Shown one piece after another: positions 1-8,746 of a DNA stretch of 64,000 bases. The DNA comes from Nocardioides sp. Soil805 (lineage in GTDB: Bacteria; Actinomycetota; Actinomycetes; Propionibacteriales; Nocardioidaceae): the NCBI RefSeq assembly GCF_001429625.1, contig NZ_LMSU01000003.1, positions 145,148 through 209,147 of the forward strand, given 5' to 3'. The notes under the pieces were generated by a model. The model was given only the letters and a program-made list of their open reading frames with translations. It ran no database searches and was not told the DNA's origin. How positions within the stretch are numbered: position 1 is the first letter of the stretch; each line of letters begins with the position of its first letter. Position numbers and translations under genes: made by a program.

Positions 1-356
1 AGGTCGGTCAGCAGGGCGCGGGCGAGGCGGAGCTTGCGGCGTCCCTCGTGGGGCGACTCGTGTCGGGCCAGGCCGACCTCGGTGCCGGTGCCGGCGTCCG
101 GGTTGGGGAGGCGCCGCGTGGGTTCGAGGATCCGGCGGGCGTGGTCCTGGGCGTGGCGGTGCTGGTCGATCTCGTGGGTGATGCGGGCCTGGGTGCCGCA
201 GATGGCGGACTTGAGGCGCTCGAGGGCGTCGAGCTGGTCGATGCCCTGGCGGGGGTCGACCGCGAGCGGGAGGTGCGACAGTGCCTCGCGCAGGGCGCGG
301 ACCTGCGCCGCGGGACCGAGGTCCCGCCGAGGAGTCGCGCCCACGTCGTCGAACAT
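1..356 (-). CDS. DUF222/HNH endonuclease family protein, N-terminal part
   Basis: This is the first ~118 residues of a protein that runs off the left edge, beginning MFDDVGATPRRDLGPA. The helical stretch with LERLKSAICGTQARITHEID and the later RHESPHEGRRKLRLARAL is typical of the DUF222 domain (13E12 repeat family), which in actinobacteria usually precedes a C-terminal HNH nuclease domain. That part is outside the window, so nuclease activity is inferred from the family. The ATG (356-354) lies inside a perfect LexA-type box, so the gene is probably DNA-damage inducible. There is no clear Shine-Dalgarno sequence, which may mean leaderless translation. These genes are often multicopy and variable. 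Confidence 0.8.
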   Translation of the reverse strand, partial: MFDDVGATPRRDLGPAAQVRALREALSHLPLAVDPRQGIDQLDALERLKSAICGTQARITHEIDQHRHAQDHARRILEPTRRLPNPDAGTGTEVGLARHESPHEGRRKLRLARALLTD

Positions 357-364
357 GTGTTCGA
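349..364. promoter_or_regulatory. LexA/SOS box overlapping a start codon
   Basis: TCGAACATGTGTTCGA fits the actinobacterial LexA operator TCGAAC-N4-GTTCGA exactly. The DUF222/HNH start codon lies inside it. Just upstream on the minus strand is GACTAGT (plus-strand 369-375), which also precedes the second LexA box at 7536. Confidence 0.85.
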
Positions 365-469
365 TTGTACTAGTCGGGGCGTGGTCCAACAACCCTTGTC
401 GATGCCCCTGTGCAGGGCCTCACTGGCGGGGAGGTTGACAAGACCGTCACGTACGGACTGGGCGTCGCG

Positions 470-1072
470 TCATTGCCGCGGGCCGGCGGCAGCGCAGCCA
501 GCTGTCGATGATGGCCCCGAAGCGTTGGGCGTCAGGGGGACCGACGCAGGCCAGCGGTGCCTGCGCCACCCCGCCCACGTCGGGAATCCTCCCGGCGGAG
601 CACCGACAGGCTCGCTGCCGTCGAGTTCCCCTTGAGTCGGGGCGCTGAAGAGGGCAGCCCATTCGGCGAGCTCCTCGTCGGACATGTGCCACGTGGTGTG
701 CGGCTCCTCGGCTTGGCGGCGGTCAAGTCGTCTCCGCTGCTCGGCCGCTGGAAGCTCGAAGTAGCGCATCTCCACCGACGCACCGAGGTCGGCAGCTGCC
801 TGACGTAGCGCGGAGCGCTCGTCTCGAGCCCAGAGACCGAAGTCGATGACGACGTTGATACCGAGCTCGAGTGCCCGCAGACCGATCTCGATGAGCCGTC
901 CTTCGATCACGTCTGAGGCCGACGGCGGGTTCGCAAGACCGTAGAGGACCTTCACCCACTCGTCCTTCGTGAGGCGCAGGGCCTGCTCCTCGACCTCGAT
1001 GCGCCGTGCCTCTGTGGTCTTCCCGGTGCCCGGCAGGCCTACGGTCAGGAACAGGGTCGGTCGTGTCGTCAT
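470..1072 (-). CDS. P-loop AAA-type ATPase / predicted small-molecule kinase
   Basis: A 200-aa protein with a Walker A motif GLPGTGKTT at residues ~13-21, followed by a zeta-toxin/kinase-like layout (LTKDEWVKVLYG, then NVVIDFGLWARDERSALR). This matches small predicted kinases that use ATP to phosphorylate a small substrate. The substrate is unknown. The family usually ends near 170-190 aa with a WxxxRWP-like tail, and TWAGWRRHRWPAS is seen here, so the reading frame looks intact. GGAGG lies just upstream of the ATG. It could instead be a nucleotide-modifying resistance kinase. Confidence 0.7.
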   Translation of the reverse strand: MTTRPTLFLTVGLPGTGKTTEARRIEVEEQALRLTKDEWVKVLYGLANPPSASDVIEGRLIEIGLRALELGINVVIDFGLWARDERSALRQAAADLGASVEMRYFELPAAEQRRRLDRRQAEEPHTTWHMSDEELAEWAALFSAPTQGELDGSEPVGAPPGGFPTWAGWRRHRWPASVPLTPNASGPSSTAGCAAAGPRQ

Positions 1073-1307
1073 CGCCTCCGCATCCTAATGGCGGCGAAAC
1101 GGTGGTGTTCTCGAGAAGAGACGTGGTCAGACGGCGAGAACGGCCGAGGCATCCATGGGGGCGACCTCGACCCGCCAGGAATGCCGGATGGGCCGGAACG
1201 GGGGCCTGCTTGTCGTCCCACCCGACGCGGCGAATCTCGGTGTCCTGGTCACCCGCCCAGGGTTCGGGCCGCGGCGACCGCGCGGTCGTGCTCGGCAGCA
1301 CAGGCGA

Positions 1308-1760
1308 TCAGGGCGACGGATCTGACGGTGGCTCCACGACCGCTCCCTCGGTGTCTCGAGGGTCCGAGGCCAACGTCGCCTCGATGGCCTCGAGCCGCCG
1401 GGCGATGTCGGTCAGCAGGCTGAGCGCCTCGGCATCGAAGACCTCTTGCGCCTGCTCCTCCGGTTCCTGTTCCTCGCGGACGAACATGGACGCGATCGCG
1501 GCGGTGACCATGGCCATCAGCGCGAAGCCGGAGACCATGAGGACCGAGGAGACGAGCCGACCCAACGTCGACTCCGGAGCCTCGCCGATGAAGCCGACGG
1601 TGCTCATCAGCGAGAGGGCCCACCACAGTCCCTCCCAGTAGCTGGAGACCTGCCGTGACTCGAAGGCGGCGAAGCCACCACCGGTGAGGAGCACGAGGAA
1701 ACCGGCGATGACGATGTAGGTGGTCAGGCGGCGGCGGAACCTGGAACCGGGTTTCTGCAT
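1308..1760 (-). CDS. Two-TM potassium-channel-like protein with atypical selectivity filter
   Basis: A 150-aa protein with TM1 at ~13-33, a pore helix (YWEGLWWALSLMSTVG), TM2 at ~69-93 and a charged cytoplasmic tail. This is the fold of bacterial Ion_trans_2 channels. The filter position reads TVGFIGEAP (residues 54-62), not TVGYGD-x-x-P, so there is one extra residue and the Tyr and Asp are replaced. Ion selectivity therefore cannot be assumed. It stands alone, 61 bp from the end of dnaE2. Confidence 0.72.
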   Translation of the reverse strand: MQKPGSRFRRRLTTYIVIAGFLVLLTGGGFAAFESRQVSSYWEGLWWALSLMSTVGFIGEAPESTLGRLVSSVLMVSGFALMAMVTAAIASMFVREEQEPEEQAQEVFDAEALSLLTDIARRLEAIEATLASDPRDTEGAVVEPPSDPSP

Positions 1761-1821
1761 GATCGACAGTCGCAGGCCGACGACGCCGGAGCCAAGGGAC
1801 CTTGGTCGGTCCTGTGGTCCG

Positions 1822-4800
1822 TCAGCGGAAGTCGCGCGACGACGCTCGGGCCTGCAGCACCGCGCCGGCGCCGGGCACGACGACGTCGATGCCCTCGACC
1901 TTGTCCGCGATGAGGTTGGTGACGCCCTCGTTGCGCTCGAGGCGCCCGCGGATGACGACGGCCACCCGGTTGCGGGCGGCGTGCCGGTGGGCCTTCATGA
2001 CCCCGACCGAGCACACGACGTTGAGCATCCCGGTCTCGTCCTCGAGGTTGAGGAAGGTGACGCCCATCGCGGTCCCCGGTCGCTGCCGGTGGGTGATGAG
2101 CCCGCCGACGTGGACGCGGCGGCCGGACTCGGCGGTGGCGAGCTCGGCGACCGAGCGGATCCCGGCGCTGCGCAGCTCGTCGCGCAGGTGCTCGACCGGG
2201 TGCCGCTCGGGCGAGACGCCCGTGGCCCACAGGTCGGCCAGGGTGATCTCCGGCTCGCTCATGCCGGGGAGGGTGGGCGCGGCCGGGGAGGGCGTGGTGC
2301 CAGGCAGGTGGTCGGCCCCTTCGGCGAAGCCGGCCGCCCACAGCGCCTCGCGTCGGTCCAGTCCCCAGGCGTCGAACGCGCCGGCGGTGGCCAGGGCCTC
2401 CAGCTGGGCGGAGGTCAGGCCCGCGCGGCGGGACAGGTCGGTGACGCCGGTGAACGGCGCCTCGTCACGGGCGGCGACGATGCGGCGTGCCACCTCGAGC
2501 CCGATGCCGCGCACCGAGTCCAGCCCGAGTCGTACGGCGAGCGCCCCGTCGCGCCGGTGGGCCGGGACCGGGTCGGGCGTGCCCGGCACCCACTCGGCGC
2601 GGGCGAACCGGGGACGGCAGCACTCATCGGGCCCGGTGGCCGTCACCGGTCCGGTCACGACCGCCTCCAGGTCGGCCTGCGCCGCGGAGCGGGTGACGTC
2701 GGGACGGCGTACGTCGACGCCGTGGCGCCGGGCGTCGCCGACCAGCGACTGCGGGGAGTAGAAGCCCATCGGCTGGTTGCGCAGCAGACCGGCCAGGAAC
2801 GCCGCCGGGTAGTGCAGCTTGAACCAGGACGAGGCGTAGACCAGCAGGGCGAAGGACAGCGCGTGCGACTCGGCGAAGCCGAAGTTGGCGAAGGAGAGGA
2901 TCTTGACGTAGATCGAGTCGGCCAGGTCGCCGGTGATGCCGCGCCGCTCCATGCCGGCGTAGAGCTTCTGCTTGACCGACTCGATGCGCTCGACCCCGCG
3001 CTTGGAGCCCATGGCCCGGCGCAGCAGGTCGGCGTCGTCGCGGCTGCAGTCGCCCAGGGTGACCGCCATCGCCATCAGCTGTTCCTGGAAGAGCGGCACA
3101 CCCTTGGTGCGCTCGAGCACGGGAACGAGCTCGGGGTGGTCGTAGGTGACCTCCTCCTTGCCGGTGGCCCGGCGCACGTAGGGGTGCACGGCCCCGCCCT
3201 GGATGGGACCGGGACGGATCAGCGCGATCTCGATGGCGAGGTCGTAGAACTCGCGCGGACGCAACCGAGGCAGGGTGCCGATCTGGGCGCGGCTCTCGAC
3301 CTGGAAGACCCCGATCGAGTCGGCCCGACAGAGCATGTCGTAGACCGCCGGCTCCTCCTTGGGCATCGTCGCGAGGTCCCACTGCTCGCCGAGGTGCTCG
3401 GCGACGAGCCGCATCATGTGGTCGAGCGCGCCGAGCATCCCGAGCCCGAGCAGGTCGAACTTCACCAGGCCCATCGACTCGCAGGCGTCCTTGTCCCACT
3501 GGAGCACCGTGCGCCGGTCCATCCGGGCGCGCTCGATGGGGCAGACCTCGCCGATGGGGCGCTCGGTGAGGACCATGCCGCCGGAGTGGATGCCGAGGTG
3601 GCGGGGTGCTCCCATCAGGTCCTCGGCCAGGGCCACCACCTGCGGCGGCACGTCGTGGGCGTCGGGGTCGCCCTGGTCGCCCGCCACGACCGACTTCCAG
3701 CCGTCGATCTGCTTGGACCAGGCGTCCTGCTGCCCGGGTGAGAAGCCGAGCGCCTTGGCCGCGTCGCGCACCGCCATCCGCGGCCGGTAGGCGATGACGT
3801 TGGCCACCTGGGCGGCGTTGCGGCGGCCGTAGGTGTCGTAGACCCACTGGATGACCTCCTCGCGCCGGTCGGAGTCGAAGTCGACGTCGATGTCGGGCTC
3901 CTCGTCGCGGTGGGCGGAGATGAACCGCTCGAAGGGCAGCCGGTAGAAGACCGCGTCGACCGCGGTGATGCCGAGGGCGTAGCAGACCGCCGAGCTCGCG
4001 GCCGATCCGCGCCCCTGGCACAGGATGCGCTGCTCGCGGGCGAAGGCGACGATGTCGTGGACGATGACGAAGTAGCCGGCGAAGTCCTTCTCGCCGATGA
4101 CGCGCAGCTCGTGCTCGAGGCGCTCGCGTGCCTCGCGCTCGTGGGGGACGCCGGCGTACCTCTCGGCGAAGCCCCGCTCGGCCAGCACCCGCAGCCACGA
4201 GTCGGCGGTGTGTCCGTCGGGGATCTGCCGCTTGGGCAGCGCGGGGGAGGCCTTGCGCAGGTCGAAGGCCAGCTCGTCGGCGAGCGAGACGCTGCGGGCG
4301 ACGGCCCGGCGTCCGACGTCATGGGGGTACGCCGCCAGGGCGGCGGCCGTCTCGGCACCGCTGCGCAGGTGGGCCGAGCCCGACAGGTCGAGCCAGCCGT
4401 CGAGCTCGGCCAGGCTCCTGCGGGCGCGCACCGCCGCCATCGCCGAGGCCAGCCGGCGCTGCTGCGGGGTGGCGTGGTGGACGTTGCCCGCCGCCACGAC
4501 GTCGAGGCCGTGGACGGCGGCCAGCCGGGCGAGGGAGGCGTTGGTCGCGTCGGCGCCCGGACGCGGCGAGAGCTCGACGAGGACGTCCTCGAGCCCGAAG
4601 AGCGACGTGAGCCGGTCCAGGGCCTCGGCCGCTGCGGCCTCGCCCCCGCGTGCCAGAGCCTGCTGGACGGCGCCCTTGCGGCAGCCCGTCAGCACCACCC
4701 AGTGGCCGCGCCCGCGCTCGCCCAGCTCCTCGAGGTCGTAGACCGGGCGCCCCTTCTCGTCGCCGCGCAGGTGGGCGTCGGTCATCGCGGCGGCGAGCCG

Positions 4801-5232
4801 GTGGTAGCCCTCGACCCCCCGCGCCAGCACCAGCAGGTGGCTGCCCTCGGGGTCGGGCACACCGTTCTGCGGGCCGGTGAGGCCGAGGGAGAGCTCGGCG
4901 CCGAAGACGGTCGGCAGGTCGTACGCCGCCGCGGCCTCGGCGAGCATCGGGGCGGCGTAGAAGCCGTCGTGGTCGGTGACCGCGAGCGCGTGCAGGCCGA
5001 GGCGCACGGCCTCCTCGACGAGCTCGGCCGGCGAGCTGGCACCGTCGAGGAAGCTGAAGTGGCTGTGGCAGTGCAGCTCGGCGTAGGGGGTGACCGCGGC
5101 GGGGCGCTCGATCGACCGGGCCTCGGTGGCGGCGTGCTTGCGTCGCGACACCGGGGCGTCGTCGGCTCCGGGCAGGCCGCTGAGCCGGCGCTCGAGCTCC
5201 TTCCAGTGCATGGCGGGGTTGTTCCAGCCCAT
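1822..5232 (-). CDS. dnaE2: Error-prone DNA polymerase III alpha subunit DnaE2
   Basis: An 1136-aa C-family polymerase, usual length for DnaE2. The N-terminal PHP domain (YAELHCHSHFSFLDGAS, residues ~51-67; AVTDHDGFYAAP) is followed by the polymerase palm with the catalytic aspartates in EEPDIDVDFDSDRREE, a helix-hairpin-helix region near residue 870, and an OB fold at the end (VHVGGLITHRQRPGTAMGVT). DnaE2 does translesion synthesis in SOS mutagenesis together with ImuA' and ImuB. The gene is last in the imuA'-imuB-dnaE2 operon, 27 bp after imuB, and should be driven by the LexA-boxed promoter at about 7.55 kb. DnaE2 rather than the replicative DnaE1 is supported by this context. Confidence 0.95.
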   Translation of the reverse strand: MGWNNPAMHWKELERRLSGLPGADDAPVSRRKHAATEARSIERPAAVTPYAELHCHSHFSFLDGASSPAELVEEAVRLGLHALAVTDHDGFYAAPMLAEAAAAYDLPTVFGAELSLGLTGPQNGVPDPEGSHLLVLARGVEGYHRLAAAMTDAHLRGDEKGRPVYDLEELGERGRGHWVVLTGCRKGAVQQALARGGEAAAAEALDRLTSLFGLEDVLVELSPRPGADATNASLARLAAVHGLDVVAAGNVHHATPQQRRLASAMAAVRARRSLAELDGWLDLSGSAHLRSGAETAAALAAYPHDVGRRAVARSVSLADELAFDLRKASPALPKRQIPDGHTADSWLRVLAERGFAERYAGVPHEREARERLEHELRVIGEKDFAGYFVIVHDIVAFAREQRILCQGRGSAASSAVCYALGITAVDAVFYRLPFERFISAHRDEEPDIDVDFDSDRREEVIQWVYDTYGRRNAAQVANVIAYRPRMAVRDAAKALGFSPGQQDAWSKQIDGWKSVVAGDQGDPDAHDVPPQVVALAEDLMGAPRHLGIHSGGMVLTERPIGEVCPIERARMDRRTVLQWDKDACESMGLVKFDLLGLGMLGALDHMMRLVAEHLGEQWDLATMPKEEPAVYDMLCRADSIGVFQVESRAQIGTLPRLRPREFYDLAIEIALIRPGPIQGGAVHPYVRRATGKEEVTYDHPELVPVLERTKGVPLFQEQLMAMAVTLGDCSRDDADLLRRAMGSKRGVERIESVKQKLYAGMERRGITGDLADSIYVKILSFANFGFAESHALSFALLVYASSWFKLHYPAAFLAGLLRNQPMGFYSPQSLVGDARRHGVDVRRPDVTRSAAQADLEAVVTGPVTATGPDECCRPRFARAEWVPGTPDPVPAHRRDGALAVRLGLDSVRGIGLEVARRIVAARDEAPFTGVTDLSRRAGLTSAQLEALATAGAFDAWGLDRREALWAAGFAEGADHLPGTTPSPAAPTLPGMSEPEITLADLWATGVSPERHPVEHLRDELRSAGIRSVAELATAESGRRVHVGGLITHRQRPGTAMGVTFLNLEDETGMLNVVCSVGVMKAHRHAARNRVAVVIRGRLERNEGVTNLIADKVEGIDVVVPGAGAVLQARASSRDFR

Positions 5233-5259
5233 CAGCGCGTCTCCCGCCCCGCCGGTGCG

Positions 5260-6840
5260 TCAGTCATACGCCGCCTCCAGCGACCAGCCGTCGGGAGCGC
5301 GCACCAGCAGCCACGCGCGTCCGTCGGCACCGACGACCTGGAACCGGGCGGACGGCCCGGTGCCGCCCGACCACCAGCCCTCGTCCGTGGGCCACGGACC
5401 CGCCCACGCGGTGACCGGCTGCCACGGCAGGCCCTGCCCGTCGGTTGCGTCGCGGACCCGGAACCTCCGGGGCTCGCCACTGACGACTCCGCGGTCGGTG
5501 ACGCACACCTCGTGGCCCGCGTCGTCCACGACCTCGGCGGCCGGGGGTGTGGCGAAGACCCGGACGGGCGCCGGACCCGGCACCCGTCCCGGCCACGGCC
5601 GGTCGACGGGACGCAGGTCGACCGCACGCTCGCCCCAGGGGACCAGCGCCTGCCTGGCCGCGGGACTGCGACCGCCCTGCAGCACCGGGCGGCGTACGGC
5701 GTCGAAGCCGACCATGCCCTGCACCCGGGCCACGCCCCGCTCGACGAGGTCGTCGCCCGCGCCACCCCACAGCGCCTCGCCGTGGGCGGCGGCGGGCTCG
5801 ACCACCTCGGGCACGAACCTCACCCGGTCGATCGGGGCGCGCACGGTCCCCGACTCCTTGCGGGCCCGCAGCGAGCCGCCGACCGTCGCGGACTGCAGCT
5901 GCCAGTGCACCCGGTCGACCAGGTCGCGCGCGCCGAAGTGGCGCGGGTGCAGCCAGGTGCGGGTCGAGCAGACGGCACCGTCGGACTCTGCCTCGATCCG
6001 CACCCCGGTGGCGACGAGCTGGTGGTGCGCGAGCTGGGAGACGAGGCGCTCGGCGGTGGTGCGGACGCTGAAGGTGATCGCCTCGACGGAGTCCAGGGGC
6101 GGCTCGAAGGCCACGTCCACGTCGAGCTCGGGGGGCGGGGTGCGGGCGGCGAACAGCGCCCTGTCCTCGCCCCGGGCCCGTCGTCGTACGGCGGCGCCGT
6201 AGGTGCCCAGCCGGTGCTCGACGGCCTGGCCCGGGAGGTCGGCCAGGTCGCCGAGCGTCCGGAGTCCGAGCCGTTGCAGCAGGCCGACCAGCTCCCGTCC
6301 CTGGGGGCCGTCGTCCTGCAGCCGGTGCACGGGCCGGTCCCGCAGGAACGCGGCGGACCCGCCCGCAGGGACGACCGCCCAGGACTGCACGTCCGCGGTG
6401 CGAGCGGCCTGCTCGGCCGTGAACAGGTCGTCGGCGATGCCGAGCCGGACGTCCCAGACGCCGCCGTCCACCACGGCCTGGCACGCCGTCGCGGCCGCGG
6501 CGGTCTCGGTGCCGTACCAGCTGCCGGGTGCCCGGACGGCGAGCAGGCCGGGGCGCAGTGCTGCCACCCCGGGGCGCAGGTCCTCGACCGTGGCCAGGAC
6601 CGGTTCGAAGGCACGGGCGTCGCGATCGGGGTTGGCGGGCAGCAGCGCCAGGTCGGGGCACCGGGCCTGGGCGTCACGGCGGCGCTGGCCCCGACGTACG
6701 CCCTCGGACCGGGCGGGACCGTTGCAGACCTCGACGACGTTGGCCGACAGCACCGCGGCGGGGGAGCGGGGCGACCTCTCGGCCTCGTCGAGCGCGGCGA
6801 CCACGGACCAGTCGGGGCACCACAGCACCATGACCCTCAC
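5260..6840 (-). CDS. imuB: ImuB, catalytically inactive Y-family polymerase-like mutasome subunit
   Basis: The start is taken as the GTG at 6840 (526 aa), giving MRVMVLWCPDWSVVAALDEAE, the usual ImuB opening; it lies 7 bp after imuA'. The N-terminal part follows the DinB/Y-family layout (LPANPDRDARAFEPVLATVE; LGIADDLFTAEQAA; LQRLGLRTLGDLADLP), but the conserved SxDE polymerase motif is replaced by SWYGTE. The protein is therefore probably non-catalytic, as known for ImuB. In mycobacteria ImuB scaffolds the mutasome by binding the beta clamp, DnaE2 and ImuA'. A clear clamp-binding peptide was not spotted. Confidence 0.92.
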   Translation of the reverse strand: MRVMVLWCPDWSVVAALDEAERSPRSPAAVLSANVVEVCNGPARSEGVRRGQRRRDAQARCPDLALLPANPDRDARAFEPVLATVEDLRPGVAALRPGLLAVRAPGSWYGTETAAAATACQAVVDGGVWDVRLGIADDLFTAEQAARTADVQSWAVVPAGGSAAFLRDRPVHRLQDDGPQGRELVGLLQRLGLRTLGDLADLPGQAVEHRLGTYGAAVRRRARGEDRALFAARTPPPELDVDVAFEPPLDSVEAITFSVRTTAERLVSQLAHHQLVATGVRIEAESDGAVCSTRTWLHPRHFGARDLVDRVHWQLQSATVGGSLRARKESGTVRAPIDRVRFVPEVVEPAAAHGEALWGGAGDDLVERGVARVQGMVGFDAVRRPVLQGGRSPAARQALVPWGERAVDLRPVDRPWPGRVPGPAPVRVFATPPAAEVVDDAGHEVCVTDRGVVSGEPRRFRVRDATDGQGLPWQPVTAWAGPWPTDEGWWSGGTGPSARFQVVGADGRAWLLVRAPDGWSLEAAYD

Positions 6841-6847
6841 GAGACCC

Positions 6848-7525
6848 TCACCCGGACGCCTTGCGGATCTCCCGCACGCGACGGTCGACGTCGGAGTCGG
6901 CACGCTGCACCCCCGGCCACGTGAGCTCCGCCTGCCGTGGCGGTCGCGCGCCCCGCCGCAGGGCGACCCGCGCGTGACGCTCCTGGAGGTGTCCCGACCC
7001 GGACGCCGGGCCGCGCCAGCGCGACTCCTCGATGCTGAGCCGCGCCTCGACGCGCGGCCAGTCGCCGTGCACGACGAGCACCCCGGAGCGCGTGCGCAGA
7101 CGCGAGTCGAGGATGCCGGCCGTGCGCTCGTCGACGCGAGCCGGCGGGCGCAGGACGACCACCCGCAGCACGTCGACCAGAGCCGCGGTCACCTCCAGCC
7201 AGTGCTCGCCGGGATCGGGAACCAGGACCGTGCGCGACAGCTCGATCCCGAGCTCCGCGGCGGCCTCCACGCCGAAGTCGGCGCACCCGGCGAACCCGAC
7301 CCACTCGCCGGCCTGCGAGGCCCCGGCGGCCAGGGCGAGGGCCAGCGAGGCCGAGTCGACGGCGTACGTCGCTCCCGCGTGCAGGGGCACCAGGCTCGCC
7401 AGTCCCGGCAGCGTGGCGATGGGCTGCGTGGCAGGCTTGCGCTCCATGGCCGCGACCCGCTCGCGCAGCTGCTCGACCACCGGACGACCGGGGTCGAGCG
7501 CGGGGAGGGAGCGGCTGGTCGACAC
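6848..7525 (-). CDS. imuA': ImuA', RecA-like mutasome accessory protein
   Basis: A 225-aa protein, first in the damage-inducible operon. It has the ImuA'/SulA-RecA-like core (PIATLPGLASLVPLHAGATY, then LVLVPDP-like and VVVLRPPARVDERTAGILDSR segments) and lacks a good Walker A motif. In mycobacteria the homologue interacts with ImuB and is needed for DnaE2-dependent mutagenesis. The start is GTG at 7525. No strong ribosome site is present, and the LexA box begins only 10 bp upstream of it. Confidence 0.88.
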   Translation of the reverse strand: MSTSRSLPALDPGRPVVEQLRERVAAMERKPATQPIATLPGLASLVPLHAGATYAVDSASLALALAAGASQAGEWVGFAGCADFGVEAAAELGIELSRTVLVPDPGEHWLEVTAALVDVLRVVVLRPPARVDERTAGILDSRLRTRSGVLVVHGDWPRVEARLSIEESRWRGPASGSGHLQERHARVALRRGARPPRQAELTWPGVQRADSDVDRRVREIRKASG

Positions 7526-7535
7526 CCAGCCATGA

Positions 7536-7551
7536 TCGAACAGGCGTTCGA
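7536..7551. promoter_or_regulatory. LexA/SOS box of the imuA'-imuB-dnaE2 operon
   Basis: TCGAACAGGCGTTCGA is an exact TCGAAC-N4-GTTCGA operator. On the minus strand it is preceded directly by TTGACTAGT (plus-strand 7552-7560), a candidate -35 region, so bound LexA would cover the promoter. The whole promoter sits in the short gap after the 85-aa gene. Confidence 0.9.
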
Positions 7552-7576
7552 ACTAGTCAAGCGGGTCGGGCAGGGG

Positions 7577-7834
7577 TCAGGTGCCCTGGGTCCGTGCCAG
7601 CCAGACGAAGAAGCCGACGAAGGCGCCCGTCGCGAGAGCGATGATCGCGGCGGAGATGGCCAGGTCGACCAGGAGCGGCAACCGCACCGGGCGGAAGACC
7701 CCGTCCTCCTCGTGCTCGTCGCGCACCAGCGCTCGAAGCCGTTGCCTCCAGGACGATCGGCCCACTCGTGCCGCGGCCGTGGCGGGACGGTCCTCCCGCG
7801 GCCTGTCCATCGACGTGCTTGCGCGTGCTTCCAC
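7577..7834 (-). CDS. Small single-pass membrane protein, unknown function
   Basis: An 85-aa protein (GTG start at 7834; an alternative start at the internal Met9 gives 77 aa). The first half is charged and the C-terminal half has one strong transmembrane segment (LPLLVDLAISAAIIALATGA onward) ending RTQGT. No family was recognised. It ends 25 bp before the imu operon LexA box, so it is not part of that operon. Confidence 0.5.
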   Translation of the reverse strand: MEARASTSMDRPREDRPATAAARVGRSSWRQRLRALVRDEHEEDGVFRPVRLPLLVDLAISAAIIALATGAFVGFFVWLARTQGT

Positions 7835-7950
7835 GACCCGCCACCCCCGAGATCTCCGTTGCCGGAGGCCAACCTAGACCGCGCTCGCCCCGTCGTCACG
7901 GACCTGCGTCCTCGCGACCGCCCGACTCCTGGGACCATGGGCCCCCCGGA

Positions 7951-8067
7951 CTACTCGTCGCCTCGTTTGGACCGGAAGTACGCGAGGAGAACGCCCCCAC
8001 CGATGATGACGAGGAAGGTCAGGGAAAGGATCAGGTAGACACCGGTGCTGGTGATCATTGCGAACAT
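7951..8067 (-). CDS. 38-aa single-pass membrane peptide
   Basis: A short reading frame starting MFAMITSTGVYLILSLTFL, with one hydrophobic helix followed by a basic end (YFRSKRGDE). The ATG is preceded by AAAGAGGTG at a suitable distance, which supports translation. It lies just downstream of the DUF1269 gene in the same direction (41 bp) and is probably cotranscribed. Function unknown. Confidence 0.55.
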   Translation of the reverse strand: MFAMITSTGVYLILSLTFLVIIGGGVLLAYFRSKRGDE

Positions 8068-8108
8068 GCGGCCCGCACCTCTTTTCGGTCCTCGTGGGGA
8101 AGGGGCAG

Positions 8109-8672
8109 TCAGGCGTCGGTCTGCTGGGCTTCCTTGGCTGCCGCCTTGATGTCGTCGGCCTCGACCTTGTCGATGGCTGATTCGACGATGGCGTCGGCGC
8201 GCTCGAGCGCCTGCCGGATCTTGACGGCACCCGGGTCGGAGACGAGGGCGAGCAGGCCGGAGTGCCCGGGTGGGATCGCGTCCTCGAGCTGCTGCTCGAG
8301 CTCGCCGTGGTGGTGGCGCTGTCGCAGCTTGCCGGCGAGAGCGCCGGCGCTGCCGACCACGGCAGCGCTGCCGAGGATCGACGGCGGGAAGATCACGCCG
8401 AGGGCGATGCCGCCCACCACGCCCCACTTGAGTCCCGACTTCGTGCTGTGGTCGGTCGCCTTCTGGATCTCCAGCTTGCCCTCCGCGGAGCGGTTGACCA
8501 CGATGACGCCTTCGATCTCGACGGTGCGGCCGTCCTCGACGGACTTGAGGGCCTCGTAGGCCTCCCACGCGGTGCTGGTGTCGCTGAAGTCCGCGACGAG
8601 GAGGGTGTACGCGCCGTCGGAGACCGCGGCCGCCCTGACGTCCTGCTCGGGTGTGGTGTTCTCGTCTGACAT
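8109..8672 (-). CDS. DUF1269 family protein
   Basis: A 187-aa protein with the DUF1269 layout: a short alpha/beta start (DGAYTLLVADFSDTSTAWEA), VEIEGVIVVNRSAEGKLEI, a glycine-rich hydrophobic hairpin (WGVVGGIALGVIFPPSILGS), then a charged half ending in a Glu/Ala/Lys helix. Such proteins are common in actinobacterial general-stress regions, but their role is not established. An AGGAGAG site precedes the ATG. The neighbours are other small membrane or envelope proteins in the same direction. Confidence 0.8.
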   Translation of the reverse strand: MSDENTTPEQDVRAAAVSDGAYTLLVADFSDTSTAWEAYEALKSVEDGRTVEIEGVIVVNRSAEGKLEIQKATDHSTKSGLKWGVVGGIALGVIFPPSILGSAAVVGSAGALAGKLRQRHHHGELEQQLEDAIPPGHSGLLALVSDPGAVKIRQALERADAIVESAIDKVEADDIKAAAKEAQQTDA

Positions 8673-8746
8673 GTCTGGCTCTCCTCTGATCGGGTTTTCG
8701 CTGGTGGACGGTCGGACTTCTTCTCGGGCTCACCCGGCACGGGTGC

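Noticed and set aside
447-692. Possible frameshift near the 3' end of the small kinase gene
   Set aside because: The in-frame C-terminus contains the expected WxxxRWP-like tail, so the frame is probably correct.
1720-6924. Very long open frames on the plus strand opposite dnaE2 and imuB
   Set aside because: They mirror third-position GC bias of the real minus-strand genes, are Gly/Arg/Val/Ala-rich, and match no family.
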